DNA of 64,000 bases, taken from positions 496,001 to 560,000 of the forward strand of contig NZ_JAUQSZ010000001.1 of NCBI RefSeq assembly GCF_030580995.1. The letters run 5' to 3'. Below, piece by piece: positions 9,735 to 18,961 of this stretch. This DNA is from Sphingomonas immobilis. GTDB lineage: Bacteria > Pseudomonadota > Alphaproteobacteria > Sphingomonadales > Sphingomonadaceae. The position numbers and the translations under genes are program-made. The first letter of the stretch is position 1. Each line of letters opens with the position of its first letter. The notes below the pieces were generated by a model that was not told the origin of the DNA, did not search any database, and saw nothing but the letters and a program-made list of their open reading frames with translations.

Positions 9735-12700
9735 TGGCGAGCGAGGCGCCTGCGGATGAGGTCGTGGTGGTGAAGCGCCCGCTGTGGCAGCGGATCGCGA
9801 AATGGGTCGCGATCGGCTTGGCGGGGCTGCTGCTGGCGATCGTGGCGCTGATCTTCGGGCTCGATACGCAGCCGGGGCGGCGCTTCGTCGTCAATATCGT
9901 CAACGGCTATACGCTGGCGTCCGGGCTCAACGTAAAGGTCGGGCGGATCGACGGATCGATCTACGGCGCGATGGTGCTGCGCGACGTGCGGGTGAGCGAC
10001 CAGAACGGCCTGTTCCTCACCTCGCCGGAGATCGCCGTAGACTGGCGGCCGTTCGAATTCACGCGCAACCATGCCGATGTGCGCAGCGCGACCGCCGCGC
10101 TGATCACGATGAGCCGCGCGCCGGCGCTGAAAGCCGTGCCGGTCGATCCCGGCACCCCGACGCTGCCGAGCATCGATATCGACGTGGGCCGCCTGAAGGT
10201 CGGGCGCTTCATCCTGCAGAAGGCGGTGGCGGGCACGGCCTATGCCATCGCCATCGACGGCAATGCGCACATCGCCGACCGGCGCGCGCAGGTGACGGCG
10301 AACGTCGCGTCGAGCGGCGGCGACAAGCTCGCGGTGAAGCTCGATGCCGTGCCGGACGACAATAAATTCGACGTGGACGCCGTGCTGGCCGCGCCGGCCG
10401 GTGGCGTCGTGGCGTCGCTCGCCAAGACCACCGCGCCGCTCGACCTGAAGATCGGTGGTACGGGCAGCTGGAAGGCGTGGAACGGCAAGGTGACGGGCAC
10501 GCTCGGCGGAGCGTCGCTGGCGGACCTGACGCTGACCGCCAACAGCGGCACTTTCAAGCTGCGCGGCAACACGCATCCCGGACTCTATCCCGGCGGCGCG
10601 CCGAAGGATCAGGCGACGCCGGTCAACCCCGTCGCGCGGATTACCGCGCCGCAGCTCGACGTGTCGGTCGATGCGACGCTCAACCAGCGCCGCATCGATA
10701 CGCGCTTCGCCTTCAAATCGGACGCGCTGGCGGTGGCGGGCGGCGGGCTGGTCGATCTCGCGGCGAGCAAGTTCGGTCAGTTCAAGGTCGATGCGAAGCT
10801 GCTGACGCCCGGTGCGATCGCGCCCAACCTCAACGGCCGCGACGTGGCGGCGAGCGTCGTCGTGGACGGCGCGTTCGCGACGCCGACGGTCAATTACGTC
10901 GTCAAGGCGGCCTCGATCGGCTTCGGCGAATTGCGCGTCGATCAGGTCTATGCCTCGGGCTTGGCGACGGTGGACGCCAGGCACATCAAGGTGCCGATCG
11001 CGGCGCGCGCCGCCCGCGTGACGGGGCTGAACGCGGCGGCCGGCGGCCTGTTGCAGAATGTCGCGATCAACGGCGATCTCGCGATCAGCGGCGACAAGAT
11101 CCTGTCGGACAACCTCAGGATCCGTTCCAGCAAGATCGACGCGACCGCGATCGTCGTCGCCGATCTGTCGAGCGGCATGTACCGCGGCGCGCTCAACGGG
11201 CGGGTCAACAATTACCGGGTCGAGGGCTTCGGCATCGTCAGCCTCGCGAGCGACGCGAAGCTGGTGACGGCCCCCAAGGGCGGTTTCGGCATCACCGGCC
11301 ATGTCGTCGCGCGCACGTCGCAGATCTTCAACGAAGGCGCGCGCGAATTCCTCGGCGGCAACGCCATCGTCAAGGCCGATGTCGGCTACGATCCGAACGG
11401 CATCATCACCTTCCGCAACCTGACGCTGGCGGCACCGCAATTCACCGTGCGCGGCGGCAGTGGGCGGTATGATCCGAAGGGGCCGCTCGCGGTCAACGCC
11501 GATGCCTATTCGACGCAATACGGCCCGCTCTCGGCGCGGGTGACGGGGACGCTGGAGAAGCCCGTCGTCCTGCTGCGCGCGGCGCGACCGGGCGTCGGCG
11601 TGGGGCTCGTCAATGTCGAGGCAGTGATCCGGGGCACGGGCCAAGCCTATGCCATCGTCGCCAAGGGCGGGACCAATTACGGGCCGTTCACCGCCGACGT
11701 CATCGCCTCGCTCGGGCCGGTGCTGACGGTCGATATCCGCAAGGCGCGCTTCGCGGGCATGGATATCCGGGGCAAGGTCCAGCAGACAAAGGCGGGGCCG
11801 TTCGCGGGCCGTGTGCAGTTCGCCGGCTCCGGCATCAACGGTGCCGCGACACTGGCCGCGCAAGGCTCGGTCCAGCGCGCCGACGTCGCCGCGACCGCTT
11901 ACGGCGCGAAAATACCGGGTGCGACCGAATTCACCATCGGCCGCGCGATCATCAAGGCTTCCGCGATCCTCTATGCCAAGGCACCGCAGATCGTCGCGGA
12001 CGCGCAGATCGCCGACCTGCGTTACGGCGCGGCGGTGATCTCCTCGGCGCGCGGCAAGGTCGATTACGTCGGTGGTTCGGGCACGGCGCAATTGCTCGCG
12101 ACCGGATCGACCGGCGTGCCCTTCCGCCTCGCCGCCAATGCGCGGCTGAGCCCGGCGCTGTGGCTGATCGCCGCGCAGGGACAGGCGAACGGCATCGACT
12201 TCAAGACGGCGACGCCGGCGCGCATCGCCATTGCCAAGGGGACGTACACGCTGCAGCCGACGCGGCTCGATTTCGGCGGGACCGGCGGCGGATCGGCGCG
12301 CGTCGCGGGCAGCTACGGCAAGGGGCTGAGCGCGCAGGTGCGGCTCGACAAGCTCGATCTGTCGATGATCAACGCGGTCGTGCCGGGGCTCGGGCTGGGC
12401 GGCAGCGCGACCGGCGCGCTCGATTTCTCGCAACCGACGAGCGCGAGCTTCCCGCAGGCCGATGCGCGGCTGCGGATTTCGAACTTCACGCGATCCAGCC
12501 TCGCCAGCGTCTCCGCGCCGGTCGATATCGTCTTTGCGGGCAAGCTGCTGACCGATGGCGGCGAGGCGCGCGCGCTCATCAATCGCGGCGCGACCACTGT
12601 CGGGCGGATGGTCGCGACGCTGCGGCCGTTGCCGCCGGGTTCGGGTAGCTGGACGACGCGGCTGATGTCCGCGCCGCTGTCGGGCGGTATCCGCTACAAC

Positions 12701-13966
12701 GGGCCGGGCGCGGTGCTGTTCTCGCTGGCGGGGCTCGCCAACCAGCAACTGAGCGGGCCGATCGCGGTCGCCGCCGATTTCAGCGGAAAGGTGTCCTCGC
12801 CGCAGCTCAACGGCCTGATCCGCGCCGACAACCTCACCTACACCAACGAAACCTACGGCACGCGGCTGACCAATATGCGGATCGGCGGGCGCTTCACCAA
12901 CGACCGGCTGGAGATCACGACGTTGCAGGCCAAGGCCGGGACGGGGACGGTCGACGCCAAGGGTTCGGTCGGCTTCGCGGCCGACGCGGGCTTCCCGATC
13001 GACGTGACGGCGACGCTCAACAACGCGCAGCTCGCGCGCAGCGATGCGCTCGGCGCGACCGCTACCGGCACGATCCGCGTCACCAATTCCAAGGCGGACG
13101 GCGGCAACATCACCGGCGATATCCGCATCCCCAACGCCCGTTACGAGATCATCGTGCAGGGCCAGGCCGAAGTGCCCGAGCTGACCGGCGTGCGGCGCAA
13201 GAGCGACATGGTGAAGGCGGCGGCGAACGGCCCCGCCGCCGCGCCCGTCGGCCTGTTCAAGCTCGATCTGCGCGTGCGCGCGGCCAACCAGCTGTTCGTC
13301 AGCGGCATGGGCCTCGAATCCGAATGGTCGGCCGATTTCCGCATCACCGGCAGCTCGGCCAACCCGCAGATCGTCGGGCGGGCGGATATCGTGCGCGGCA
13401 CCTACACCTTCTCGGGCAAGCGCTTCGATATCGACCGCGGCATCGTGCGCTTCAACGGCGGCATGCTATCCGATCCCGAACTCGATATCAGCGCGTCGAC
13501 GACGGTCGATACCGTCTCCGCCGTCATCAACATCGGCGGGACGGGCCAGCGCCCGCAGATCACCTTCACCTCGACGCCGGTGCTGCCGCAGGACGAGGTG
13601 CTGAGCCGCTTGCTGTTCGGCAGCTCGGTGACGAACCTGTCGGCGGTCGAGGCGATCCAGCTTGCGGCGGCGCTCAATTCGCTGCGGGGCAGCGGCGGCG
13701 GGCTCAACCCGCTCGGCAAGCTGCGCTCGGCGACAGGCATCGACCGGCTGCGCATCGTCGGCGGCGACAAGACGAGCGGGCAGGGGACCAGCCTCGCGGC
13801 GGGCAAGTACATCACCAAGAACATCTACGTGGAGATCATCACCGACGCGAAGGGCTTCACCGCGACGCAGCTCGAGGTGGCGCTGGCGAAGGGCCTGAGC
13901 GCGCTGTCGCAGGCGGGGACGTTCGGCAACACGAACGTCAGCGTGCGCTACAAGAGGGATTTCTGA
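9734..13966 (+). CDS. tamB: TamB-like translocation and assembly module protein (DUF490)
   Basis: A 1410-residue protein with one N-terminal membrane anchor (about residues 22-46, WVAIGLAGLLLAIVALIFGL) and a very long periplasmic region of repetitive beta-strand segments (DGNAHIADRRAQVTANVAS-like) typical of AsmA-type bridging proteins. The C-terminal DUF490/TamB domain is recognisable from ISGTADIVRG-like strands, RFDIDRGIVRFNGG, LPQDEVLSRLLFGS and the ending KGLSALSQAGTFGNTNVSVRYKRDF. TamB spans the periplasm and works with TamA in outer-membrane protein insertion and phospholipid transport. It overlaps tamA by one base. A hairpin with a short T-run follows at 13973. Confidence 0.95.
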   Translation: MASEAPADEVVVVKRPLWQRIAKWVAIGLAGLLLAIVALIFGLDTQPGRRFVVNIVNGYTLASGLNVKVGRIDGSIYGAMVLRDVRVSDQNGLFLTSPEIAVDWRPFEFTRNHADVRSATAALITMSRAPALKAVPVDPGTPTLPSIDIDVGRLKVGRFILQKAVAGTAYAIAIDGNAHIADRRAQVTANVASSGGDKLAVKLDAVPDDNKFDVDAVLAAPAGGVVASLAKTTAPLDLKIGGTGSWKAWNGKVTGTLGGASLADLTLTANSGTFKLRGNTHPGLYPGGAPKDQATPVNPVARITAPQLDVSVDATLNQRRIDTRFAFKSDALAVAGGGLVDLAASKFGQFKVDAKLLTPGAIAPNLNGRDVAASVVVDGAFATPTVNYVVKAASIGFGELRVDQVYASGLATVDARHIKVPIAARAARVTGLNAAAGGLLQNVAINGDLAISGDKILSDNLRIRSSKIDATAIVVADLSSGMYRGALNGRVNNYRVEGFGIVSLASDAKLVTAPKGGFGITGHVVARTSQIFNEGAREFLGGNAIVKADVGYDPNGIITFRNLTLAAPQFTVRGGSGRYDPKGPLAVNADAYSTQYGPLSARVTGTLEKPVVLLRAARPGVGVGLVNVEAVIRGTGQAYAIVAKGGTNYGPFTADVIASLGPVLTVDIRKARFAGMDIRGKVQQTKAGPFAGRVQFAGSGINGAATLAAQGSVQRADVAATAYGAKIPGATEFTIGRAIIKASAILYAKAPQIVADAQIADLRYGAAVISSARGKVDYVGGSGTAQLLATGSTGVPFRLAANARLSPALWLIAAQGQANGIDFKTATPARIAIAKGTYTLQPTRLDFGGTGGGSARVAGSYGKGLSAQVRLDKLDLSMINAVVPGLGLGGSATGALDFSQPTSASFPQADARLRISNFTRSSLASVSAPVDIVFAGKLLTDGGEARALINRGATTVGRMVATLRPLPPGSGSWTTRLMSAPLSGGIRYNGPGAVLFSLAGLANQQLSGPIAVAADFSGKVSSPQLNGLIRADNLTYTNETYGTRLTNMRIGGRFTNDRLEITTLQAKAGTGTVDAKGSVGFAADAGFPIDVTATLNNAQLARSDALGATATGTIRVTNSKADGGNITGDIRIPNARYEIIVQGQAEVPELTGVRRKSDMVKAAANGPAAAPVGLFKLDLRVRAANQLFVSGMGLESEWSADFRITGSSANPQIVGRADIVRGTYTFSGKRFDIDRGIVRFNGGMLSDPELDISASTTVDTVSAVINIGGTGQRPQITFTSTPVLPQDEVLSRLLFGSSVTNLSAVEAIQLAAALNSLRGSGGGLNPLGKLRSATGIDRLRIVGGDKTSGQGTSLAAGKYITKNIYVEIITDAKGFTATQLEVALAKGLSALSQAGTFGNTNVSVRYKRDF

Positions 13967-13972
13967 AACGGA

Positions 13973-13996
13973 ATCCTCTCCCGCCAGGGGGAGGAT
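13973..13996 (+). terminator. Hairpin with T-run after tamB; half copy of repeat family A
   Basis: ATCCTC (13973-13978) and GAGGAT (13991-13996) pair around TCCCGCCAGGGG, followed by TTTTG. The core CCCGCCAGGGGGAGG matches one arm of the palindrome at 2494-2513, so a single arm of that repeat family appears to serve as the terminator of tamA-tamB. Confidence 0.6.
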
Positions 13997-14039
13997 TTTG
14001 TAGGTTCGCCCCGGGATCGATAAGCCCTAAGCGGCGCAC

Positions 14040-15506
14040 ATGACTCCCGAGCATTTCGACGTGGTGATCGTGGGTGCCGGCCTCTCAGGCATCGGCGCGG
14101 CGTGTCATCTGCGCAGGAAGCTGCCCGGCCACAGCTTCGTCATCCTCGAAGGTCGCGCGGCGAGCGGCGGGACATGGGATCTGTTCCGCTACCCCGGCAT
14201 CCGCTCGGATTCGGATATGTTCACGCTCGGCTATGCCTTTCGGCCGTGGACGGGGGCGAAGGCGATCGCCGATGGCGCGTCGATCCTGGACTATATCCGC
14301 GAGACGGCGGCGGAATGCGGGGTGGAGCAGGCGATCCGCTATCGCCACCGCGTGCGCCGCGCCGACTGGTCCACGACGGACGCGCGCTGGACCGTCGAGA
14401 TCGAGGGCGGCGATACGATCACCTGCGGCTTTCTTTATACGTGCAGCGGCTATTACGATTATGCGCGCGGCCATGCGCCCACGTTCGCGGGTGCGGAAGA
14501 TTTCGGCGGGCGGATCGTCCATCCGCAATTCTGGCCCGGCGATCTCGACTATGCCGGCAAGCGCGTCGTCGTCATCGGCAGCGGGGCGACGGCGGTGACG
14601 CTGGTGCCGGCGCTGGCGAAGCAGGCGGCGCACGTGACGATGCTGCAGCGCTCGCCGAGCTATGTGGTTTCGATGCCGGGCGACGACGTGTGGGCGGCGC
14701 GCGTGCGGCGCGTGTTGCCGCACGGCCTCGCGCTGCGGTTGCTGCGGTGGCGCAGCGTCGCGATCCAGATGCTGTTCTACAACCTCGCGCGCTGGCGGCC
14801 CGAGGCGACGCGGAAGCATATCGCCGAGTTGATCCAGACCGAGCTTGGCGCGGACTATGACGTCGCGACGCACTTCAATCCTACCTATGCGCCTTGGGAC
14901 CAGCGCATGTGCCTGGTGCCCGACGGCGATCTGTTCGCCGCGATCGGGAGCGGCACGGCCTCGGTCGTGACCGGGGCGATCGCGCGCCTTACGCCGGGCG
15001 GGGTGGCGCTCGCATCAGGGGAGGAAATCGCCGCCGACATCGTCGTCACCGCGACCGGGCTGGAGGTGCAGTTGCTCGGCGGCATCGCGCTCGCGGTGGA
15101 CGGTGTCCCGGTCGATCTCGCCCGCACCTATGCTTACAAGGGCATGATGTTCAGCGGCGTACCCAACCTCGCGCTCGCCTTCGGCTATACCAATGCGTCA
15201 TGGACGCTGAAGGCCGATCTCACCGCCGACTATGTCTGCCGCCTGCTGAAGATGATGCGGCGGCGTGGGTTCCGGCGGGTCACGCCGCGCGTGCCCGAGG
15301 ACGGAATCGAACCACTGCCGTTCGTCGATTTCAGCTCCACCTACATCACTCGCGCGATCGATCGGATGCCGCGGCAGGGGAGCAGGCGGCCCTGGCGACT
15401 GTATCAGAATTACCTCGCCGATCTCTTCACGCTGCGCTTCGGATCGCTGCGCGACGATGTCGATTTCAGCGAGCCGGAACCTTCTTCGCCCGCGTCCGTT
15501 TCCTGA
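14040..15506 (+). CDS. Flavin-containing Baeyer-Villiger type monooxygenase
   Basis: A 488-residue FAD/NADPH enzyme. The FAD Rossmann motif GAGLSG lies at residues 12-17 and a second (NADP) motif, VIGSGATAV, near residue 178. Between them the sequence FGGRIVHPQFWP at 155-166 matches the Baeyer-Villiger fingerprint FxGxxxHxxxWP exactly. SGGTWDLFRYPGIRSD is also typical of the class. Such enzymes insert oxygen next to a ketone to give an ester or lactone; the substrate cannot be predicted here. No dehydrogenase or esterase partner is adjacent. The start ATG 14040 gives the standard length. A TetR-type efflux operon follows 62 bases downstream. Confidence 0.9.
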   Translation: MTPEHFDVVIVGAGLSGIGAACHLRRKLPGHSFVILEGRAASGGTWDLFRYPGIRSDSDMFTLGYAFRPWTGAKAIADGASILDYIRETAAECGVEQAIRYRHRVRRADWSTTDARWTVEIEGGDTITCGFLYTCSGYYDYARGHAPTFAGAEDFGGRIVHPQFWPGDLDYAGKRVVVIGSGATAVTLVPALAKQAAHVTMLQRSPSYVVSMPGDDVWAARVRRVLPHGLALRLLRWRSVAIQMLFYNLARWRPEATRKHIAELIQTELGADYDVATHFNPTYAPWDQRMCLVPDGDLFAAIGSGTASVVTGAIARLTPGGVALASGEEIAADIVVTATGLEVQLLGGIALAVDGVPVDLARTYAYKGMMFSGVPNLALAFGYTNASWTLKADLTADYVCRLLKMMRRRGFRRVTPRVPEDGIEPLPFVDFSSTYITRAIDRMPRQGSRRPWRLYQNYLADLFTLRFGSLRDDVDFSEPEPSSPASVS

Positions 15507-15541
15507 TTCATCCCGCATTGCACAAATAGTCGCTTGCCTTG

Positions 15542-15555
15542 TTCGTTCGAACGAA
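15542..15555. promoter_or_regulatory. Perfect 14-base palindrome, candidate operator of the TetR-type regulator
   Basis: TTCGTTCGAACGAA is a perfect palindrome ending 13 bases before the regulator's ATG. TetR dimers bind palindromes of about this size and commonly repress their own operon. The position in the promoter of the efflux operon makes autorepression the simplest reading. Confidence 0.6.
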
Positions 15556-15568
15556 TTAACGGCGAGAC

Positions 15569-16204
15569 ATGGTGCAGCAACGCCTTCTCGACATTGCGAT
15601 TCGCGAATTCGGCGAAAAGGGGCTGGACGGCGCGAGCACGCGCGGCATCGCCAGCGCGGCGGGCACCGCAATGTCCTCGATCACCTATCATTATGGCGGC
15701 AAGGAGGGCCTGTACCTCGCTGCGGCCGAACATATCGCGGCGCAAATGGTCGCGGAAATGGTGCCCGACGTCGCGCTCGACGGGGCGGTCCCGACCGATC
15801 CCGCAGAAGCTCGTGTCGCGATCCGCCGGATGCTGGAAGTGTTCGTCGACAGGCTCGCCAGTGAGCGGCACCCGGGATGGGGACTGTTCATCGTCCGCGA
15901 GCAACTCCATCCGACTGCGGCGTTCGACAAGCTCTACGAGGGGGCGATGGGCCCTGCGATCGAGCGGCTGGTCGAGCTGGTCTGCGTCGCATCGGGCGTG
16001 CGTGACCGCGCGACCGCGCGCATCGCCGGCTTCACGATGTTCAGCCAGATCATTGCGACCAAGTCGCTGCGCGCGTCGATGCTCAAGATGATGGGGCGCG
16101 AAACCTTTGACGATACGCTGGTGGAGGCCATCCGCCTGCGCATCGTCGCCAATGCCGAAGCAATTATCGACCGGCTGATCGCCGAACGCCAGGAGGCTGC
16201 ATGA
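15569..16204 (+). CDS. TetR/AcrR-family regulator, CecR/DUF1956 type
   Basis: A 211-residue regulator. The N-terminal helix-turn-helix domain (residues 1-50) includes AIREFGEKGLDGASTRGIASAAG and the recognition segment SSITYHYGGKEGLY. The C-terminal half contains WGLFIVREQLHPTAAFDKLY, typical of the DUF1956 (CecR/YbiH) ligand-binding domain. In E. coli, CecR controls an efflux operon, which fits the location here. The stop overlaps the next gene's start (ATGA, 16201-16204), so regulator and pump are one operon. A perfect palindrome at 15542 is the likely operator. The inducer is unknown. Confidence 0.9.
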   Translation: MVQQRLLDIAIREFGEKGLDGASTRGIASAAGTAMSSITYHYGGKEGLYLAAAEHIAAQMVAEMVPDVALDGAVPTDPAEARVAIRRMLEVFVDRLASERHPGWGLFIVREQLHPTAAFDKLYEGAMGPAIERLVELVCVASGVRDRATARIAGFTMFSQIIATKSLRASMLKMMGRETFDDTLVEAIRLRIVANAEAIIDRLIAERQEAA

Positions 16205-17349
16205 CCGAGGATCAGGCCGACAAGCCCGAGGCGGACGATACGCCGCACGCCGACAACACGGATAAGCCCGAAGAGAAGCAGGACGACGCGCAGCCGAAAT
16301 CCGACAAGCCCTCGCTGTTCAGCCGGCCGAGCTTCTGGTTCATCGTCATCGCCGTCGTGGCGGTGATCGCGATCGTCGGCACGCTCTATTATCTCGACGC
16401 GCGGCAGTATGAGGCGACCGACGACGCCTTCGTCGATGCGCATATCGTGCGCATCTCGCCGACCGTGGCGGGGACGCTGGTCGAGGTCGCCGAGCTCGAC
16501 AACCATCATGTCGAGGCGGGTCGGCTGCTGGCGGTGATCAAGCCCAATGGCCCGCAGGCGCAGCTTGCCGAGGCGCAGGCGAACGTCGTGCAGGCCAACG
16601 CGCAGGTCGAGCAGTCGAACGCGCAGGTCGCAGCGGCGCAGGCGAGCGTGCTGAAGGCGATCGACTCCGCGCGCGCCCCGCTCGCCACCGCGCAGAAGGC
16701 CGCGCAGGATCTCGCGCGCTACGAACAGCTCCGCCGCCTCGATCCCGCCGCCGTCGCCGGGCAGCAGCTCGACGCCGCGCGCGCCACCGCGCGTTCGACC
16801 GCCGCCGATGCCGCCGCCGCGCGCCGCGAGATCGACAATGCCGCCTCGCAGGTCGAGGTCGCCAGGCGCCAGGTCGCCGCAGCGAAGGCCGTCGTGGGCG
16901 CGCGCAAGGCGCAGGTCGATCAGGCCAACGTCACCCTCGGCGACCTGCGCCTCACCGCGCCGGTCTCTGGGCAGGTGGTCAATCGGCAGGTCAACCTCGG
17001 CTCCTATGTGGGGCCGGGATCGCAGCTGATGGCGATCGTGCCCGATCACGTCTGGGTCACCGCCAACTTCAAGGAAACCCAGCTCCGCGACATGAAGATC
17101 GGCCAGCCGGTGACGATCAAGGTCGATGCCTATCCCGATATCGAGTTCAAGGGTCACGTCGATTCGGTGCAGCGCGGTGCGGGGCAGGCGTTCGCACTGC
17201 TGCCGCCGCAGAATGCCACCGGCAATTTCGTGAAGGTGGTGCAGCGCGTGCCGGTGCGGATCGAGTTCGACGCCAAGAACGGGCCCGATCCGAAGAAATA
17301 TCCGCTCGGCCCAGGCATGTCGGTCATCCCCACCGTCAAGGTCCGCTGA
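16201..17349 (+). CDS. emrA: EmrA/HlyD-family periplasmic adaptor of an efflux pump
   Basis: A 382-residue membrane-fusion protein. An acidic cytoplasmic N-terminus of about 40 residues is followed by one membrane segment (about 43-65, FWFIVIAVVAVIAIVGTLYY). A barrel-sandwich half begins EATDDAFVDAHIVRISPTVAG, then comes a long Ala/Gln-rich coiled coil (about 110-250), the second barrel half (LTAPVSGQVVNRQVNLGSYVGPG) and a beta-barrel end. EATDDAFV is typical of the EmrA branch. It bridges the inner-membrane EmrB-like transporter and the outer-membrane channel encoded downstream. Overlaps the regulator gene by four bases and is followed one base later by the transporter gene. Confidence 0.93.
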   Translation: MTEDQADKPEADDTPHADNTDKPEEKQDDAQPKSDKPSLFSRPSFWFIVIAVVAVIAIVGTLYYLDARQYEATDDAFVDAHIVRISPTVAGTLVEVAELDNHHVEAGRLLAVIKPNGPQAQLAEAQANVVQANAQVEQSNAQVAAAQASVLKAIDSARAPLATAQKAAQDLARYEQLRRLDPAAVAGQQLDAARATARSTAADAAAARREIDNAASQVEVARRQVAAAKAVVGARKAQVDQANVTLGDLRLTAPVSGQVVNRQVNLGSYVGPGSQLMAIVPDHVWVTANFKETQLRDMKIGQPVTIKVDAYPDIEFKGHVDSVQRGAGQAFALLPPQNATGNFVKVVQRVPVRIEFDAKNGPDPKKYPLGPGMSVIPTVKVR

Positions 17350-17350
17350 A

Positions 17351-18961
17351 GTGGCGAGCGCCGCTCCCGCCGCGGGCCAGGGCGCGGACGGCTGGGATCC
17401 GTCGCGCTCGGCGGCGGGGCCGTACAATCGCTGGGCGATCGTCGCGCTGATCAGTCTGCCGACTTTCATGGAGGTGCTCGACACCTCGATCGCCAACGTC
17501 AGCCTCGATCATATCGCCGGCGGCCTGTCGATTTCGAACGATCAGGCGACGTGGGTGCTGACAAGCTACCTCGTCGCCAACGCGATCATCATCCCGATCA
17601 GCGGCTGGCTGTCTGACGTGATCGGACGGAAACGCTATTTCCTGATGTCGATCGCGCTGTTCACGCTGTCGTCGCTGCTGTGCGGGATGGCGCCAAATCT
17701 GACGACGCTGGTGATCGCGCGCGTTTTGCAGGGCATCGGCGGCGGTGGTCTCGCGCCGGTCGAGCAATCGATGCTGGTCGACACCTTCCCGCCACGGGAG
17801 CGCGGCATGGCGATCGCCGCCTTCGCGATCGTGGTGGTGGTTGGGCCGGTGCTCGGGCCCTCGCTGGGCGGCTACATCACCGAGGTTGCGAGCTGGCACT
17901 GGGTGTTCCTCATCAACGTGCCGATCGGGATCCTGTCGTTCATCGGCGTCAACCTGTTCGTCGATGAGCCCGAGGCGCTGGTGAAGGAGCGCAAGACGCT
18001 GTTCGAGCGCGGCATCCGCATCGATTATATCGGCGTGCTGCTGGTGGCGCTGGGGCTTGGGTTCCTCGAGCTCACGCTCGATCGCGGCGAGCGCGAGGAC
18101 TGGTTCGCGAGCGGGCTGATCGTCACATCGGCCGCGATTGCGGCCTCGTCCTTGATCGCGCTCGTGATCTGGGAATTGAATCACGACGATCCGGTTGTCG
18201 ACATCCGGCTACTCAAGAACCGCAACTTTGCCGCCTCGATCCTGGTGATGGGGCTGGTCGGGCTGATCCTGTTCGGCACGACGCAGCTCATTCCGCAGAT
18301 GCTGCAACAGGTGCTCGGCTATACCTCGTTCGATGCCGGCCTCGCGCTGACGGCGGGCGGCGTGGCGACGCTGGTGATGGTGCCTTTCGCCGGGAGGCTG
18401 AGCGGCCTGATCGACGTGCGCATGATGTTGATACCCGGACTGCTGATGCAGGCCTTCGCGCTCTGGTATATGTCGCATCTCAATGCCGACATCAGCTTCG
18501 GGCAGGCGGCCTGGGCGCGCGGGCTGCAATCGGTTGCGCTGCCGTTCCTGTTCGTGCCGCTCAACGCGGTCGCGTTCGCGGGCTTGCCGCGCAACAAGAC
18601 CGGGCAGGCGTCGAGCCTGCTCAACGTCGCGCGCAACCTGGGCGGGACGATCGGCATCTCCAGCTCGCAGTCGATGCTGGCGAGCAGTCTGCAGGTCCGC
18701 CAGGCGCATCTGGTCGAGGGGCTGAGCCCGGTCAATCCGAACTACTCGGAATGGTTGCAGACCGCGACCGGCGTGTTCAGCGGCATGGGCGATCCCAGCG
18801 TCCTGCCGCTCGGCGTGCTGTATGCGCAGGTGCAGAAGCAGGCGGCGATGCTGGCGTTCCTCGACGTTTTTCGGGCGCTGATGGTCATCGTGCTGATCGT
18901 CACCCCGGTCGTGTTGCTGATGAAGCCCGGCAAGAATACCGGCGGAGGGATGGCGCATTGA
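17351..18961 (+). CDS. emrB: EmrB/QacA-family (DHA2) drug efflux transporter
   Basis: A 536-residue, 14-helix major facilitator transporter. Seen are the motif LDTSIANVSLDHIAGGLSIS (motif D1, helix 1), the loop 2-3 motif GWLSDVIGRKRYF, and the antiporter-type motif GPVLGPSLGGYI in helix 5. DHA2 pumps exchange protons for drugs, and EmrB members deliver substrate to an EmrA adaptor and an outer-membrane channel. The start is GTG 17351, one base after the adaptor stop. The stop overlaps the TTG start of the channel gene (TTGA). The tight order regulator-adaptor-transporter-channel indicates a self-contained multidrug or solvent export system. Confidence 0.95.
   Translation: MASAAPAAGQGADGWDPSRSAAGPYNRWAIVALISLPTFMEVLDTSIANVSLDHIAGGLSISNDQATWVLTSYLVANAIIIPISGWLSDVIGRKRYFLMSIALFTLSSLLCGMAPNLTTLVIARVLQGIGGGGLAPVEQSMLVDTFPPRERGMAIAAFAIVVVVGPVLGPSLGGYITEVASWHWVFLINVPIGILSFIGVNLFVDEPEALVKERKTLFERGIRIDYIGVLLVALGLGFLELTLDRGEREDWFASGLIVTSAAIAASSLIALVIWELNHDDPVVDIRLLKNRNFAASILVMGLVGLILFGTTQLIPQMLQQVLGYTSFDAGLALTAGGVATLVMVPFAGRLSGLIDVRMMLIPGLLMQAFALWYMSHLNADISFGQAAWARGLQSVALPFLFVPLNAVAFAGLPRNKTGQASSLLNVARNLGGTIGISSSQSMLASSLQVRQAHLVEGLSPVNPNYSEWLQTATGVFSGMGDPSVLPLGVLYAQVQKQAAMLAFLDVFRALMVIVLIVTPVVLLMKPGKNTGGGMAH

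Noticed and set aside
9707..12748. Very long open frame on the minus strand opposite tamA/tamB
   Set aside because: It is a shadow of high-GC coding sequence: Arg/His/Asp-rich low-complexity translation, no ribosome site, and it lies opposite an unmistakable TamB.
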